From Dryocosmus kuriphilus (lineage: Eukaryota > Arthropoda > Insecta > Hymenoptera > Cynipidae), in the NCBI GenBank assembly GCA_038277395.1, contig CM076191.1:23842983-23906982 (forward strand): a stretch of 64,000 bases of DNA. Reading direction: 5' to 3'. The translations under genes were made by a program, and so were the position numbers. This document shows, piece by piece, positions 36,819-48,807 of the stretch (positions are counted from its first letter, which is position 1; every line of letters starts with the position of its first letter). Under the pieces are notes generated by a model. The model worked only from the letters and a program-made list of their open reading frames with translations, was not told the DNA's origin and did not search any database.

Positions 36819-37127
36819 ATGGACTTTGAAAAAGCTCCGTTAAAAATGTTCCACGAGAGTTTCATTCCTGAATGCACAAAATCGAGTATTCCTTTGTGTT
36901 CGGACTTACTCCTTGAGAGAAAAACTTTTATCAATCGGTTCGTACCTAGTGTTGTTTATTTGGAGGTAGCATCGACCCTTATCCTGACGGATATGCATAA
37001 AATGTTAGGAAATAATCCGCGACTCCATAAATGTCGTAAGATGTACGAATTCCATTTTAATGTATTATCGACTAGTGATGGCATCAACAATTATTATCTC
37101 GACGATGCATGCATTTTATTTAACTGA
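36819..37127 (+). CDS. Hypothetical protein, 102 aa
   Basis: Unbroken frame from an ATG in good context (CAACCATGGAC) to TGA. It begins MDFEKAPLKMFHESFIPEC and ends NNYYLDDACILFN. Base composition is more gene-like than the flanks. It has no signal peptide or clear membrane segment; one hydrophobic stretch (VVYLEVASTLILT) lies mid-protein. I do not recognise the family. It falls upstream of YTHDC1, possibly in its first intron, on the same strand. It could be a lineage-specific gene, a retrogene fragment or a chance ORF. Confidence 0.35.
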   Translation: MDFEKAPLKMFHESFIPECTKSSIPLCSDLLLERKTFINRFVPSVVYLEVASTLILTDMHKMLGNNPRLHKCRKMYEFHFNVLSTSDGINNYYLDDACILFN

Positions 37128-37567
37128 AAGAAGAGGAATTTTGAATCTTAGATTTTAGAGATGTCTCACAATCATGGGTCTTGAAAAATTTTATGGTGGA
37201 ATTAAATGTAACTTAAATTTCGGAATTAAAATATAGGCACTTATAAATGCAAGGGGCACGAAATTAAATGCTGATTAATAAAAGCACTGAGGTAAAATCT
37301 TGGCACCAACCACACTGTCTCGATTATTTGATTGATCGTCTTTGCAAGTGCGTGCCATTTCAAGCACTGATATTGAAGAATTTATTACACTTCACAATTT
37401 ATATTCCAGGTCTCACAGCCTGGTTTATTTTTACTTTATTTTACGTATTTTTGCTTTAAAGATCACTTACTATATTTATGAAACCCTATTTCCTATTTTT
37501 TAGTCATCATAATTTTTTTTCAGCTTTGATGAGGAATAGGGTGGACCGCAAACCAAAATTTAAAAAA

Positions 37568-38062
37568 GTCAAAGAACGCTTGTGGAAAAAAGTTCTGGAC
37601 CTCAACAGGATGCGCTTAACTTTTTTTGAACTCGAAATATTGTAGGTGTGTCACAATGACTTTGAAGTTTAAAAAACTGTTTTTGTTCATTTACTCAAAT
37701 TCTATCGGTCAAATAAAAAAATTATTTTTTAAAATTTTGTAGAGGTTAGCAACACATTTCTTTTTTCTTATAAATAATTTTACATTATAATCAGTGGTTA
37801 TAGTTTTTTTTCTCGATTTTATCAAAAATCATTGGTTATATCATTAAATTGAATATACAAAAAAAGATGTGTTTAGCCAACCTTTATAACATTTTTTGAA
37901 ACAATCTTCAATCTGGCCTATCGAATTTGAGTAAGTGCACAAAAACCAGTTTTTGTAAGTTCAAGCTTATTGTGGCAGACCTAAAAAACGTACGATTAAA
38001 AGAAAATGTAAGGGAATGTTTTTGAAGACTACTAAGCACTTTTTTCCACTTGTGGTGGTTGA
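37568..38062. mobile_element. Inverted-repeat element upstream of YTHDC1
   Basis: Arms of about 210 bp (37568-37775 and 37850-38062) are inverted copies with moderate divergence. The pair CTTGTGGAAAAAAGT and ACTTTTTTCCACTTGTGG marks the outer ends. TTTACTCAAATTC and GAATTTGAGTAAGT sit at matching inner places. Non-coding. Confidence 0.65.
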
Positions 38063-39243
38063 TTTTCAACAATTTTGTTTTTTCCTATATTTTACAGTAA
38101 GGAGTGTGAGACTTGATATTCTATATTTCACACGATTATAATTTAGTAATCTAAGTTACATGTACCTAATTTATAATTTTGTAATTTACAAAAATAGTCA
38201 TTCAAAATCTTTAAAAATTTGGTTTAAAGGATATTTTATAATTTATATAGGTTGTTAAATTCGTAGATCGAAGCTTTTATTTTACATCTAAACACTAACT
38301 AGGGTACTTGTTCATTCTTTTCAGATTGTTTAGTTATTGGTATTATATTTATCTGGAACTATTTTTTAGCTTTAAAAGTTGATTTTTTGTAAATAAATTC
38401 ATTAAAATAGATCTTCACAATAAAATACCCAATTTATTGGATTTGTAGTCTATTTCCTGATCAGAATTTTTATGATCAATTGACATTCCATGAAAATTTG
38501 ATAACGATCATTAAGTCTTATAACTTGATAAATCAATTGACGATAAATTATTTAATTATTATTTTCCGTCCGGTTGGAAAAGTTTATTAAACTTTAATTT
38601 TCATAACTTATTTTACAACACCATTGAATCTTGATAACTATCAGAAAACGTATGTAAATTTATTCAATTTATTGCTGATAAGAATAAAGATCCTTTATAA
38701 TATTTCCTTTTCGTAAGTATCAAATTTCTTTCTGTTTTTCACTCTGAAGTGATTTGGAATTTCAGAATTTTGAAAGTTCTTGATTTAAGGAACATTAAAA
38801 ATCTACGTTTGTTCAGTAGATAATGAAAATAGATAAAATTATAATTTCAAATCCATGGTTTATAAAACCCTGCAGGTAATAAGTCACTATTATTTCGTTT
38901 TATAAAACTTGCTAGGCAACAAATTAGACAAACCAACGAGTTGTAAAAAAATATGTAAAAATGCTTTAAACAGATTTCTTAAAACGCTTTTCTCCAATCT
39001 TCAATAATTATTTGGTGTTGTCTCAGGAGGTGAATCCCATCACTATTATCAACGTTAGGCAACTATCGCCGCTTTTCCTACATTTGTTTCATACCATACT
39101 TTCCGTATTTATATTTCAGAAAAAATTTTAGAGCCGGACTGATCGAGAGGTGATAAACGGATGGGAGAAAATTTACATCGATATAATTCTAAACGAAATT
39201 TCCATTTCTAAGCGAAAACAAGTACCTGAAGAGTTGGTGAATC
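38063..39243. other. Sequence upstream of the YTHDC1 start codon
   Basis: AT-rich. The last roughly 125 nt (from about 39120) look like 5' UTR following an ATATTTCAG acceptor. Nothing else is recognised. Confidence 0.45.
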
Positions 39244-42200
39244 ATGGATAGCGCGGATGGAGATAATTTGAATTTGAGTTGCGGAGAAAATGATATAGGG
39301 GATGAACTGAAAATCGGAGCAGATGAAACTTACGATACTCGAAGTGAAGTTTCTTCTAGCAGTTCAGACTCAGATTCCAGTGCACCCAGTATCAGTACTG
39401 TTTCCACAAAATCGTCGAGAGGGGACAATAAACGCAATCGAAGAAGCAGAGGAAAACGAGCCAGGTCGAGAGACTCTAAGTCTTCGAGTCCTGAAGCCAA
39501 AAGAGCCAGATCCAAAGAGAGCAAGGCAGGACCCACAAAAAATTATGACTATTCCACGAAATTAAATTACTTGTTTAGAGATTCGAGGTTCGATATGATT
39601 CTGATTATTTATCTCTTTAAGTGTTGGTGTTCATACAAATTGAAAACGCTCAGAATTAAAATATTTCAAAATTGTATGTTTTAATTAAATCAGTTCCAAA
39701 TCTAATAATTTCAAATTCATATATTTATAATTAGACAATTTTATATTTGAACGTCTTCAAGAATGAACAATTGTGAGGTGTTCAAAATTAAATTATTTCA
39801 AAACTAATAATTTAAAGTTTTTAATATATTAAAAAAGCATCTAGTTCAGAGAAATATATCCTTATAAAAAATATTGCAATCACTTCTTGGTTGTTTTTTT
39901 CTAAATTGAGAGTCGCTAATGTTGAGCCTGTGTCGTATTTCTTTAAAATGATATTAAATATTAATATTCTGTGGAGAAGATTATTAAGCTTGGGGAAATA
40001 TAAATGTTCTTAAAAAAATATTGCAACCTTATTATTGAGATGAAAATATTTTAGCCTATTACTTTAAGACCCACGCACTTATAAATTCTTACCTAATTTA
40101 ATTTCTATCCACGCATTCCGAATTCTGCTGTTAATATTTAAAATTCATTTTTTGACGCTTGAGTAATGCCTGGATAGCATTTTTTAAACAGCTGACAAAT
40201 GCACATTTCGAAGCTTTCTGTAACAGATTTTTTATCATCAAATCCAACAACGCCGAGAACATAACTCTCTCGAAAGCAAAGGGAGTTTGGAGTACCTTGC
40301 CACAAAATGAAGCAAATTTGAATCAGGCTTACAGAGAATCTAGGAATGTGCTTCTAATTTTCTCCGTTAAAGAATCGGGGAAGTTTGCTGGATTTGCAAG
40401 ATTGAGTACTGAATCCAAAAGGGACGGAGCTCCAATTTCTTGGGTGCGTATTTATTTTTTATTACGAAGTAAGAAATTGATCTTAAAAAGTACTAATATT
40501 TGTGCGAAATAATTTAGGTTCTCCCTCCAGGATTATCCGCGAAAGCTCTTGGTGGAGTTTTTAAAGTGGATTGGGTTTGTAGAAAAGAATTGCCCTTTAC
40601 TTCTACCTTGCACTTATACAATCCTTGGAACGATGGTAAACAAGTCAAAATTGGAAGGGATGGCCAGGAAATCGAACCTCGTATTGCTGAGGAGTTGTGC
40701 AGATTATTTCCTGAGGATGAAGGTATAGTAAAATTTGGATATAATAGCTTAAAAGGGTTCATAGCTGATCAGAATTTAAATTCGGTATTATTATAGTTGA
40801 GGAACTAAATACTTATTTTCAACAGGAATAGAAATGACTCCGATTTTGAGAAAGTCAAAAGAAGCTGGTAAAAATGTTGTAAAGTCGTCTACGAGAAATT
40901 TTCGCGACAGAGCTGCTGCTGCTGCCTCTGCTGGAAATGGAGGTTCGAGGTTTCTTCGTACTAGAGGAAGAGGACGTCGATTATTTCTGACTTCGAGGTC
41001 GCGGTTGGCATCCCTTGCGAGAGCTGGGCACTTACCGGATCACAGAGGAGGTTCCAGGGATCACCATCGATATCAGTCCTGGTTCGGAAGAGGAGATTCT
41101 CCCTATTCCAAGTAATTATATACTTTCTGTAAAACTGCTCTTGTCCCTATTCCTGAAATGATTATTAATCCGTCAAATTTTCTGGTAAATGGCAAAAATA
41201 CTTGAAAATTATCTTTATGACATTTTTCAATTCGATGCAAATTAAAAAAGTTACATGATATTCAATAATTTCAAATTTAAAAAAAAAGTAGCAAAAACTA
41301 TTTTTCTACTAGATTAACAAAACTTAATTAACATTTTTAGTAGATATCAAATAGATTTAGAAATTATCTCAATGAAATTTTTCGATTAAAGCAAAATTTA
41401 AAAAGTTAGATGATTTTCAGTATTATGAAATTATTTTTTTTTAGAGATCCATAAGTTATAATTATGATATTTATTAGATTCGTTATTTTTGGGGAAAAAG
41501 TGTGTTATGCGTTTCATCAAAATTAAGAGAGCTTTTATAAATAATGAAAAGAAGATATTAAAATAATAATGCAAAATTTACAGCAAAATTATACGTCGGT
41601 CCGGGGCTATTTATGTAAATCATCACGAAAAAGTAAAAACAAGCTGACGTTATTGTATTTGAAATTAGCAGTTTAAAGTGTTGTTTAAAATATTACGAAT
41701 ATCAAACAAATCGCTTTGTTTTTTGGACGTGGCACAGAATTCAGGGACGGCTAACGTGGTATGAACTCGTTCCTTTCTCACTTCTGTACCTCCAAGCAAA
41801 CCTATAAACCTATGTTCCAATGAGAAAAACAGGTGGTTAGAAAATTACATAAAAACTAATCTACGAGTCTCTCTTCCATATGTCCAAAGTTTATCAGAAA
41901 GACTCAGAAATGCTCTGTTGGAATTTTAATCATTTTTTAAATTTCAATTTTGATAATATTAACATTTTAGCTAGAGGAAACAATACTTATAAAAGAAAAA
42001 TCTTAGAGTATGTTTACATAAATAAATTGAAAAAGATCTCTATAAATTTAAAAACTGAAATCCTTATTATAAATCAATATTATCATGGTATAATAAATTA
42101 AATTTTTTTCAAAATCCATTGCCTTTGGCGTGCTTCTTCATTGTAATTGAACACAGATTCTGTATACCTCAGTAACTTACGGGGCTAGACTAGTTTATCA

Positions 42201-42782
42201 CTTTCAAAAAATCGAATTTTGTTTTTGTTGCATTTTTCGATAGTTTACCATTCATAGAGTAATATCCCAAAGTCGAATCTGAAATATTTTCGAAATGGCA
42301 GGTTGCTAAAGCGAAGCTGCATGGACTGGTTCCTGCAGTAGTTAAAACTTCAAGCGCATTTTTCTCGAAACAGCATTTTTCAAAATGGCTGCAGTTCTAA
42401 CTCGCCAACAAATGTATGAATCGACTTAAAATATTCAGGGTATACTCAGCACATGTTTTTCCATACCATCATCTAGGATCTTTTTGATCCGTTAAAAAAT
42501 GTAATTTTTCAATTCAAAAAACGGACGTTTTTTTTGGTCAAAATTCAAAACTTTTCAGAATACCGCCATTTTGTCTATTCTCAATATTTTTCAAAAATCC
42601 TACGGATGGTATGTAGAATCTCATCTAGTTTAACGCCTTTATTTATTATTACATTCTCATCAGAGAAGGTATTAGATTTATGTAAAATTTGACTTTCGTG
42701 GATTTCATGAAATCTCCACGTTTTGAGACCTCCTGAATCCGAAAAAACTATTTTTACGACGGTGTCTGTCTGTCTGTCTGTT

Positions 42783-42813
<31 letters not shown>

Positions 42814-45450
42814 GAGTCTATTCCCACGATAACTTTCGAAGGACTAATCGGATTGGAGTGCGCTTTGGTACACTTCTTTAAGGGGTAAAAAGAAAGGACG
42901 AGTTCGTTAACCAGCGGTTTTTGAACAACAGTTATGGTTTTATCCATCAAAAACGGTTTTCACAAAATCAAAAAATCCATTTTCCGGCTAAACTATGAGA
43001 GATACAAAAAAAATGTAAGAAAGTAAAATTGTTCATCTCAAAAAAATCTACAAATTTTATCTCAACCGTTTTTTGATAAAATGAACGGTTTTTGTTTTAA
43101 TCAAGAAAACGCTATTAAAATTAAAAAACTCTGGTTTCCCACCAAAATATTCAAGATACAAAAAAATGGTAAAGAACAAAGTTGTTCAGTTTAAAAAGAT
43201 CTACAAATTTTGTTTCAACCATTTTTTGATAAAATGCACGGTTTTTGTTTTAATCGATAAAACGTTATTAAAAATCAATATTTTCAAATTTCCCGCCAAA
43301 CTATGCAAGATACGGAAAAATAATAATAAACAAAGTTGTTCGCCTCAAAAAGATCTACAAATTTGCTATCTATTATTTTTTTGAGCAGACGCATAGTTTT
43401 TGAGTTATTCGTGAAATATGTTATGAAATATGAAGAAAACCACTTTTCAGCAAAACTATGCAAGATATGAGAAAATATGGAAAATCGCAAAGAGCTTTAC
43501 CAATCTACAATGTGTTTTAAAAAAATGTAATTATCGAGCGCGAAGCGCGAGTGTCATGATGAGAATGTATTCCTTAAGGGCGATAGAGCCTTAAGTAAAA
43601 TAATTTCTTTTGTAATTTTTAATTTTAAAGGTATATACGATCCATACACACCGAGCGCGTAGCGCGAGGTGAATAATTTATTGAGCGCGAAGCGCGAGTT
43701 CCAACAGACGCGCGCCCTAGGCGCGCTCATACTTCGCGCGAAGCGCGTGATGAGAATGTGCCCGCGAAGCAGGCAGATTTTTTTTTTTTAATTTCATGCA
43801 CTCTGACGTCACAACTGCAGCCGTTTTGCTACTTTTTTTTATGGACCTCCAAGGAATGGCCTATATCTTGTCTATGACTTCATATTTGAACTTTCAAAAA
43901 TTTGTACAACTCCATTAAATGATGCTAAATACATTCCCAAAATCTGATAACATTTGGCCGTATAGTTTTTTTTTAATCCCACACAATGCACCTCATTTTC
44001 AGTAGTAGAAACTAGTGTAGCCCCTTAAGCTATAAATACCTACTGTTTTGTGCTTAGTCATCACACTCTGTCCGTTATAATCATTATTGACATTTGTTGA
44101 GATTACTCTTCATTTCTTTCTCATTAAAAAATGTAACCACTAGAGTTTTTGAGCCTCTTTAGTCTTTATGAGGTCTCCAAATATCCGCAATAAGTTATTT
44201 TATTGTTTTTTATTTAGCATTGTCTTTATGTGCTCTACAAAACTTTTATTTTAATATTGGAAATTTTGTTTCCTTTTCGTTTTAAGCTTCAATTTTTTTA
44301 AAGGTATTTATATTTATTTCTACATTTTGTGTGCGATTTATTTGCTTTTTTCTTTGTAAACTAATTTTTACTCTTGTATATCTGGATGTTCGAACCTGAA
44401 GATGACGCAGTTTAATTTCGAAACGTCCTTCTTTAAAGAAAACTGGAATTTTCCTGAGTTTTTATTTAAATTTTGCACGGGTGATCCTTACTATTGCACT
44501 TGTAATATGAGGTACAAACATTTTTTTTTGTTTTTCCGTTATTATCCTTGTTCTAAGAAAAGTCCGAAAAACCGGAAAAAATCGGCTCACGTGTGCAATC
44601 TGTATGCTGGATACTTCGTTAATCAATGTCTTGGATCTAGTTACGGTTGACACTTACTTTTTAACAGTTTTAACTACAAAAATATTCCTGTTAGAAATTG
44701 GAACTTGAGTTTTCGCCATCTGTCTGCTGTATACTTCGCTAGTCAATGGAGCCAGTACATAAAACAACGAAAATAATGGGAAATAAAAATTCACCCAAAA
44801 AAAATGAAATATTGTACGGTTTTAAAGTACATACCTTTCAGACTTAAAAAAATCACGCCTTAAAAATAAAAACCATTTTACACCCAGACATTCAGAATTG
44901 AATTTTTTTAAGTTTGGAAATGTGGAAAATTAAACACTTTACGTTCAATGCCATTCAAATTAAAAAAACTTTATTTGATTGGCATAAAATTGTGTAATTT
45001 AAAATTACAATCATAGCAAACTTGTTTTGTATTATTATTATTCATTGTAAATGCAACGTTTCTCGCACGCTGTACTATTAATAAATCTTTTGCTTTTTTT
45101 CCAGAATGTACGGGTCTGCCGGAATGGGAGTTGCAGCAGCGGCAGAAGCTTACGTAGCAGATTACATGCGCACAATGCAGCACCAGTTGCCTCCTTTGCC
45201 TCCTTATGCTGCAGCCCATCCTTACGATGCTCTTCCTCCGCCGCCTCCACCTCCTCGATACTATGATGGCCTCCCTTTGCCGCCAGATTACACAACTGCT
45301 GCCTCCGCCTTAGAAAAGCGCAGCTATGAACGCAGCGTTGATGAGTTCCTATGGAGAACCACAGGTCATCGTAGTCGTCACGGTGACCATCGTTCATCTC
45401 GTGATCATCATCACCACCATCACCATCATCGATACAGAGATCGGAGATAG
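39244..45450 (+). CDS. Ythdc1: YTH domain protein YTHDC1 (YT521-B), nuclear m6A reader
   Basis: Nuclear protein that binds N6-methyladenosine in RNA and directs alternative splicing; in flies it acts with the m6A writers in Sxl splicing. Coding exons 39244-39587, 40227-40443, 40518-40722, 40826-41111 and 45105-45450 sum to 1398 nt, 465 aa, with all phases agreeing. Residues 1-100 are acidic then Ser/Arg-rich. The YTH domain spans roughly 105-260: NYLFRDSRFFIIKSNNAEN, SKAKGVWSTLP with the first cage Trp, SGKFAGFARLS, and APISWVLPPG with the second cage Trp. IGRDGQEIEP and a basic patch follow. The tail is Arg/Gly-rich, then Ala/Pro-rich (PPPPPPPRYYD) and ends in an eight-histidine run and RYRDRR. 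The 4-kb last intron holds repeat copy F. AATAAA lies 573 nt after the stop. Confidence 0.95.
41112..42650. other. YTHDC1 last intron, left part
   Basis: AT-rich up to about 42120. From about 42130 to 42640 it becomes mixed, with homopolymer-rich, repeat-like sequence (for example TTTCAAAATGGCTGC) just before copy F. No gene seen. Confidence 0.45.
42651..43777 (-). repeat. Dispersed 1.2-kb repeat, copy F (inverted)
   Basis: Reverse-orientation member of the family at 164-1307, in the last YTHDC1 intron. It runs from ACATTCTCATCAGAGAAGG to CGCGAAGCAGGCAGA. The trinucleotide run near 42785-42813 is a perfect (GTC)n tract here. Confidence 0.85.
43778..45104. other. YTHDC1 last intron, right part
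   Basis: No gene seen. Around 44385-44435 the sequence GAACCTGAAGATGACGCAG, followed by CGAAACGTC, resembles motifs near the 3' ends of some retroelements (Penelope-like). A remnant is possible, but no coding part is present. Confidence 0.4.
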
Positions 45451-46023
45451 ATTTCTACAAATTTTTTTACTGCATTACTATTTACCGTGTCCACTGTGCG
45501 CAATCTGTGAGAACTTTTAGCAATTTTGAAGATCGACTTTTATACGTGATAGACCAGAGAATCAGTATAATCTCTTAACTGTTAATAGAATTCTGATTTG
45601 TATTGATAGATATTCGATCTCGTGACTTTGCGGCGTTAAGAGTTGTGTGAAGCAACTTGTAAGTTTTAAGGATTCTATTCAAATAGGTTTAGATACGACC
45701 TTTAATGGGTTCCGAGTTTACCACTTTTGTCTGAGGTATACAGTTTTTATTATCTGAAGCACGTATTTAGATGTATGAAAAGTATTGAAATGTGATGACA
45801 TGTTGAGGGAAAAAGATTACTCAAAAAATTTACAGATGAACTGGTTTGATTGTTTATCTATGCAGTTGCTTTGACGACAAATCTAATAATTTTTTTTACA
45901 GTGAAATTATACGGTTTTTTGTTACTGTATTTTGATGTATAGCTTATTTTTATTTCATGAGAATGTGTATTTCCCTTTGAGATCTTTCATCTCCACACGA
46001 AATTCGTAATTGTTGTACCTATC

Positions 46024-46029
46024 AATAAA
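46024..46029 (+). promoter_or_regulatory. Polyadenylation signal of YTHDC1
   Basis: AATAAA 573 nt after the YTHDC1 stop, followed by T/GT-rich sequence (GAGTCTGTTTTATATATTTT). Confidence 0.6.
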
Positions 46030-46109
46030 TTATTTCGAAAAAGAGTCTGTTTTATATATTTTGAATTAGACTAGTTATTAGTTACTTATTGTTAGTAATA
46101 TGGATAAAT

Positions 46110-46740
46110 TGATAGCTGAACCGAAAGGATTATCTTTTAAAAGAGCGAATACATTTCAAATTGGACAGGCTGTGCATGTTTATGTCGCAGAATCGTTTCC
46201 CGGCGGGGTTTCAAAAGATTTTAGACGTGTATTTCGGCGATCCCAATTTTTCTTTGTAGCAGTGTAAACCAATATAGATATTTGAATTTTTCTTTTTGAT
46301 TCTAATAGATCTTTTCGTTTTCTTTCGAAATCTGCCGTTAAATTTACAAAAAGACGGCGGTTTTCCTGAAAATGTTTAACTCATTTTTCTCAAGAAAAAT
46401 TCGCCATCTTGCGTTTTAAAAAAAAGTTTGCTAAAATATGAATAAAGTTGGCTATAATTGAATTTTCTCTAATTGTCTCGATTTTGTAAGAAATGCAATT
46501 TTTAATTTTTATAAAAAGAAATTCTATTTTGTTTTCTCCAAGACGCGGGCTTTAAAAGCTAAAATACTCATAACTTTCTTAAGAAAAAATTTTTTATTAA
46601 ATCGCTGAAGTACGTGTCGTCTGAAATCCTTTGAAACACAACATATTTCACCAGGAAACGATTCTATTATATGAACATACTCAGCCTGCCCAATTTGAAA
46701 CCAATTCGCCCAAAAGATAAATTTTATCTCATGGAGCTTC
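46110..46740. mobile_element. Inverted-repeat element between YTHDC1 and the sulfotransferase
   Basis: The left arm (from about 46110) contains TTTCAAATTGGACAGGCTG and AGAATCGTTTCCCGG. The right arm carries their reverse complements with changes (CAGCCTGCCCAATTTGAAA, AGGAAACGATTCT). Arms are about 160 bp or more around a roughly 300-bp centre. The right edge lies within 30 nt of the sulfotransferase start codon. No coding capacity. Confidence 0.65.
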
Positions 46741-46767
46741 TCCGCCTACGTTTTGACTTTCAAACGG

Positions 46768-48289
46768 ATGCGTGCAATCTTCATTCTGATACTACCTTCG
46801 GTGAACATCACAATGCTTTCTGGAACGCATTTTAAAAACTATTCTCTTTTTTTATTTCTGGGAATTACATTGGTTTTAATTTACATCTCAACGGAAAATA
46901 ATTTCGAGAATGATTTAAAAGAAACTATACAAAGTGAAAAACAGATCCAGCCTTATACAACGATAGTGAAATTTAGAAATTTCGGAATGATAAATAGGAA
47001 ATCGGAGAAAAGTAGAAAATGGAAAATCAATCCACAGGTATATAATTTGATTTTTTTATATAATTATTTTAAATTATCTTGAAAGTTTGAAAATAAGTAT
47101 AAACGAGTTTTGAAATATAAAATAATTTTAGGACAAGTTGTATTCGAACCGAATCCAGGAAACTTGTGCTAAAAACAATTTTATTAGTTTAATGCAGAGG
47201 ACTAATTTTTTATACGATTCCAAACACAAAGCTGTTTATTGTTGGATTCGGAAAGTAGCTTCAACAAGTTTTACGAAGATATTTTCTGATATGAAAAATC
47301 GTCATGTTACTGACCAATTTTACAGGTAAATTGTATATATGTAGTTTTAATTAGTGAAATATATATATATATATATATGTAAAATTTACAGAGAGCATAA
47401 ATCTTTATTTATTTTACAGAGAAGTGGAATTTTTAGCTCCAGAAAGTCTTCATTTACTAAAGTCTTTAAATTTCGATCGAAACACTTTTAAATTTTTGGT
47501 TGTACGGCATCCGTTTGAAAGGCTCGTTTCTTCATACAGGTAGGTAATTATGTTAATGAAATTTCTTTTAACTTTCAGATATTACTCGAATTGCAACAAT
47601 TTTATATAGAGTAAATAGGAAGCACAAAATTTGTATTCATTTACAAAACTACTTCAAAATTAGAATAAAAAATGGATGCAATATTTTGCAGAGATCGAAT
47701 AGAAGATAATTCGAAATACACCGCTCAGTCATGGATATATGTCCCGAAAATATTTTATATAACAAGACGAGAATTATTTCGTTCAAATTCAACGACAGGC
47801 AGTTCTTTGGGGAGAATGTTTTACCCCGATAGAAGGTTTTTATTGCTTTCTTTTTCCAATTCAGTTTATGTTCGATTTACTCTACATTTTTTTAGATTCT
47901 AACACAATTTTAATTTTAGATTGAAACTTGTTCCAACCTTCGAAGAATTTGTAACATACCTTATCCTAGAATCTCCTTCGAAATACGATTCACACTGGAA
48001 TCAATATTATAACCATTGTTCCCTATGCGAGATAAATTACGATTTTATTTTGAAATTGGAAGATTACACATCTAAGCAAATCGAATATATTTTTTCTAAA
48101 CTAAATTTGATCGGAGGGAAGAAATACTTGCCTAATTTACACAAGTCACGTGGAGGTTCTACGGACTATAACCGCACCTGTGAATATTTCAAAAACTTAT
48201 CTCGTGAAACTGTGTATCAATTGTACGAAAAATACAAGATAGATTTCGAGATGTTTGACTACAAAATAGGAAACTACTTGGAATGTTAA
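46768..48289 (+). CDS. Carbohydrate sulfotransferase (CHST8-14, HNK-1/C4ST family)
   Basis: Golgi type II enzyme that transfers sulfate from PAPS to a glycan, probably a chondroitin, dermatan or HNK-1-type acceptor. Exons 46768-47037, 47132-47325, 47420-47539, 47692-47835 and 47920-48289 total 1098 nt, 365 aa, and all phases agree. A single membrane anchor lies at about residues 25-41 (LFLFLGITLVLIYI). The 5'-phosphosulfate-binding loop is WIRKVASTSFTKIF. The 3'-phosphate-binding motif is VVRHPFERLVSSYRDRI. The C-terminal part contains PTFEEFVTYL, HWNQYYNHCSLC and FDYKIGNY, typical of Sulfotransfer_2 proteins. I chose ATG 46768; an in-frame ATG at 46813 would still keep the anchor. The exact acceptor cannot be read from sequence. 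Convergent with UBA2. Confidence 0.9.
47359..47378. repeat. (AT)10 microsatellite
   Basis: Perfect AT dinucleotide run in the second sulfotransferase intron. Confidence 0.9.
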
Positions 48290-48807
48290 TGTTGATGAAA
48301 TAAGCCCTTCTTTTAAAAATGAAACTATTTATTTAGTTTATATGATCAGACAGGGCACAATACTTTAGAATGTACTTCAACGCACTCAAAAACAATGTGG
48401 TAAACTTTACTGTAGCAGTATTAGTCATTCAAATAATACGTCTCAGTTCGCTGCAGATAGTAATTTTTAAATCTTTCATGTAAAGAAACACTGAGACACG
48501 CAGAGAAAAACAGACATAAATACATGTTCCTCTGGATACGAACATAAAAACACATTGGAAAATTCTTTACATGCTGTATGATCTAAAAAATTATTTGAAT
48601 GACATGCCTACGCAGCTCTTCCATGAAAAAATAAAAAATTTGAAATCAACTCACCCTTTTCAATATCCACATATCTGAATACTTGCATACCTTTACTCTT
48701 TGAATATGTTCAATAACTTGCTAAAACTGCAAACATACTTTTGAGGTCACGCTACTGCGTATCGTAATAAAATAATTACTTTCCAGTAATCAGACAATGA
48801 AATGCAG
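48290..48807. other. 3' UTRs of the convergent sulfotransferase and UBA2
   Basis: Holds the 3' ends of both genes. AATAAA at 48630-48635 (+) could serve the sulfotransferase. A TTTATT near 48327 (AATAAA on minus) could serve UBA2, in which case the mRNAs overlap tail to tail. Confidence 0.45.
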
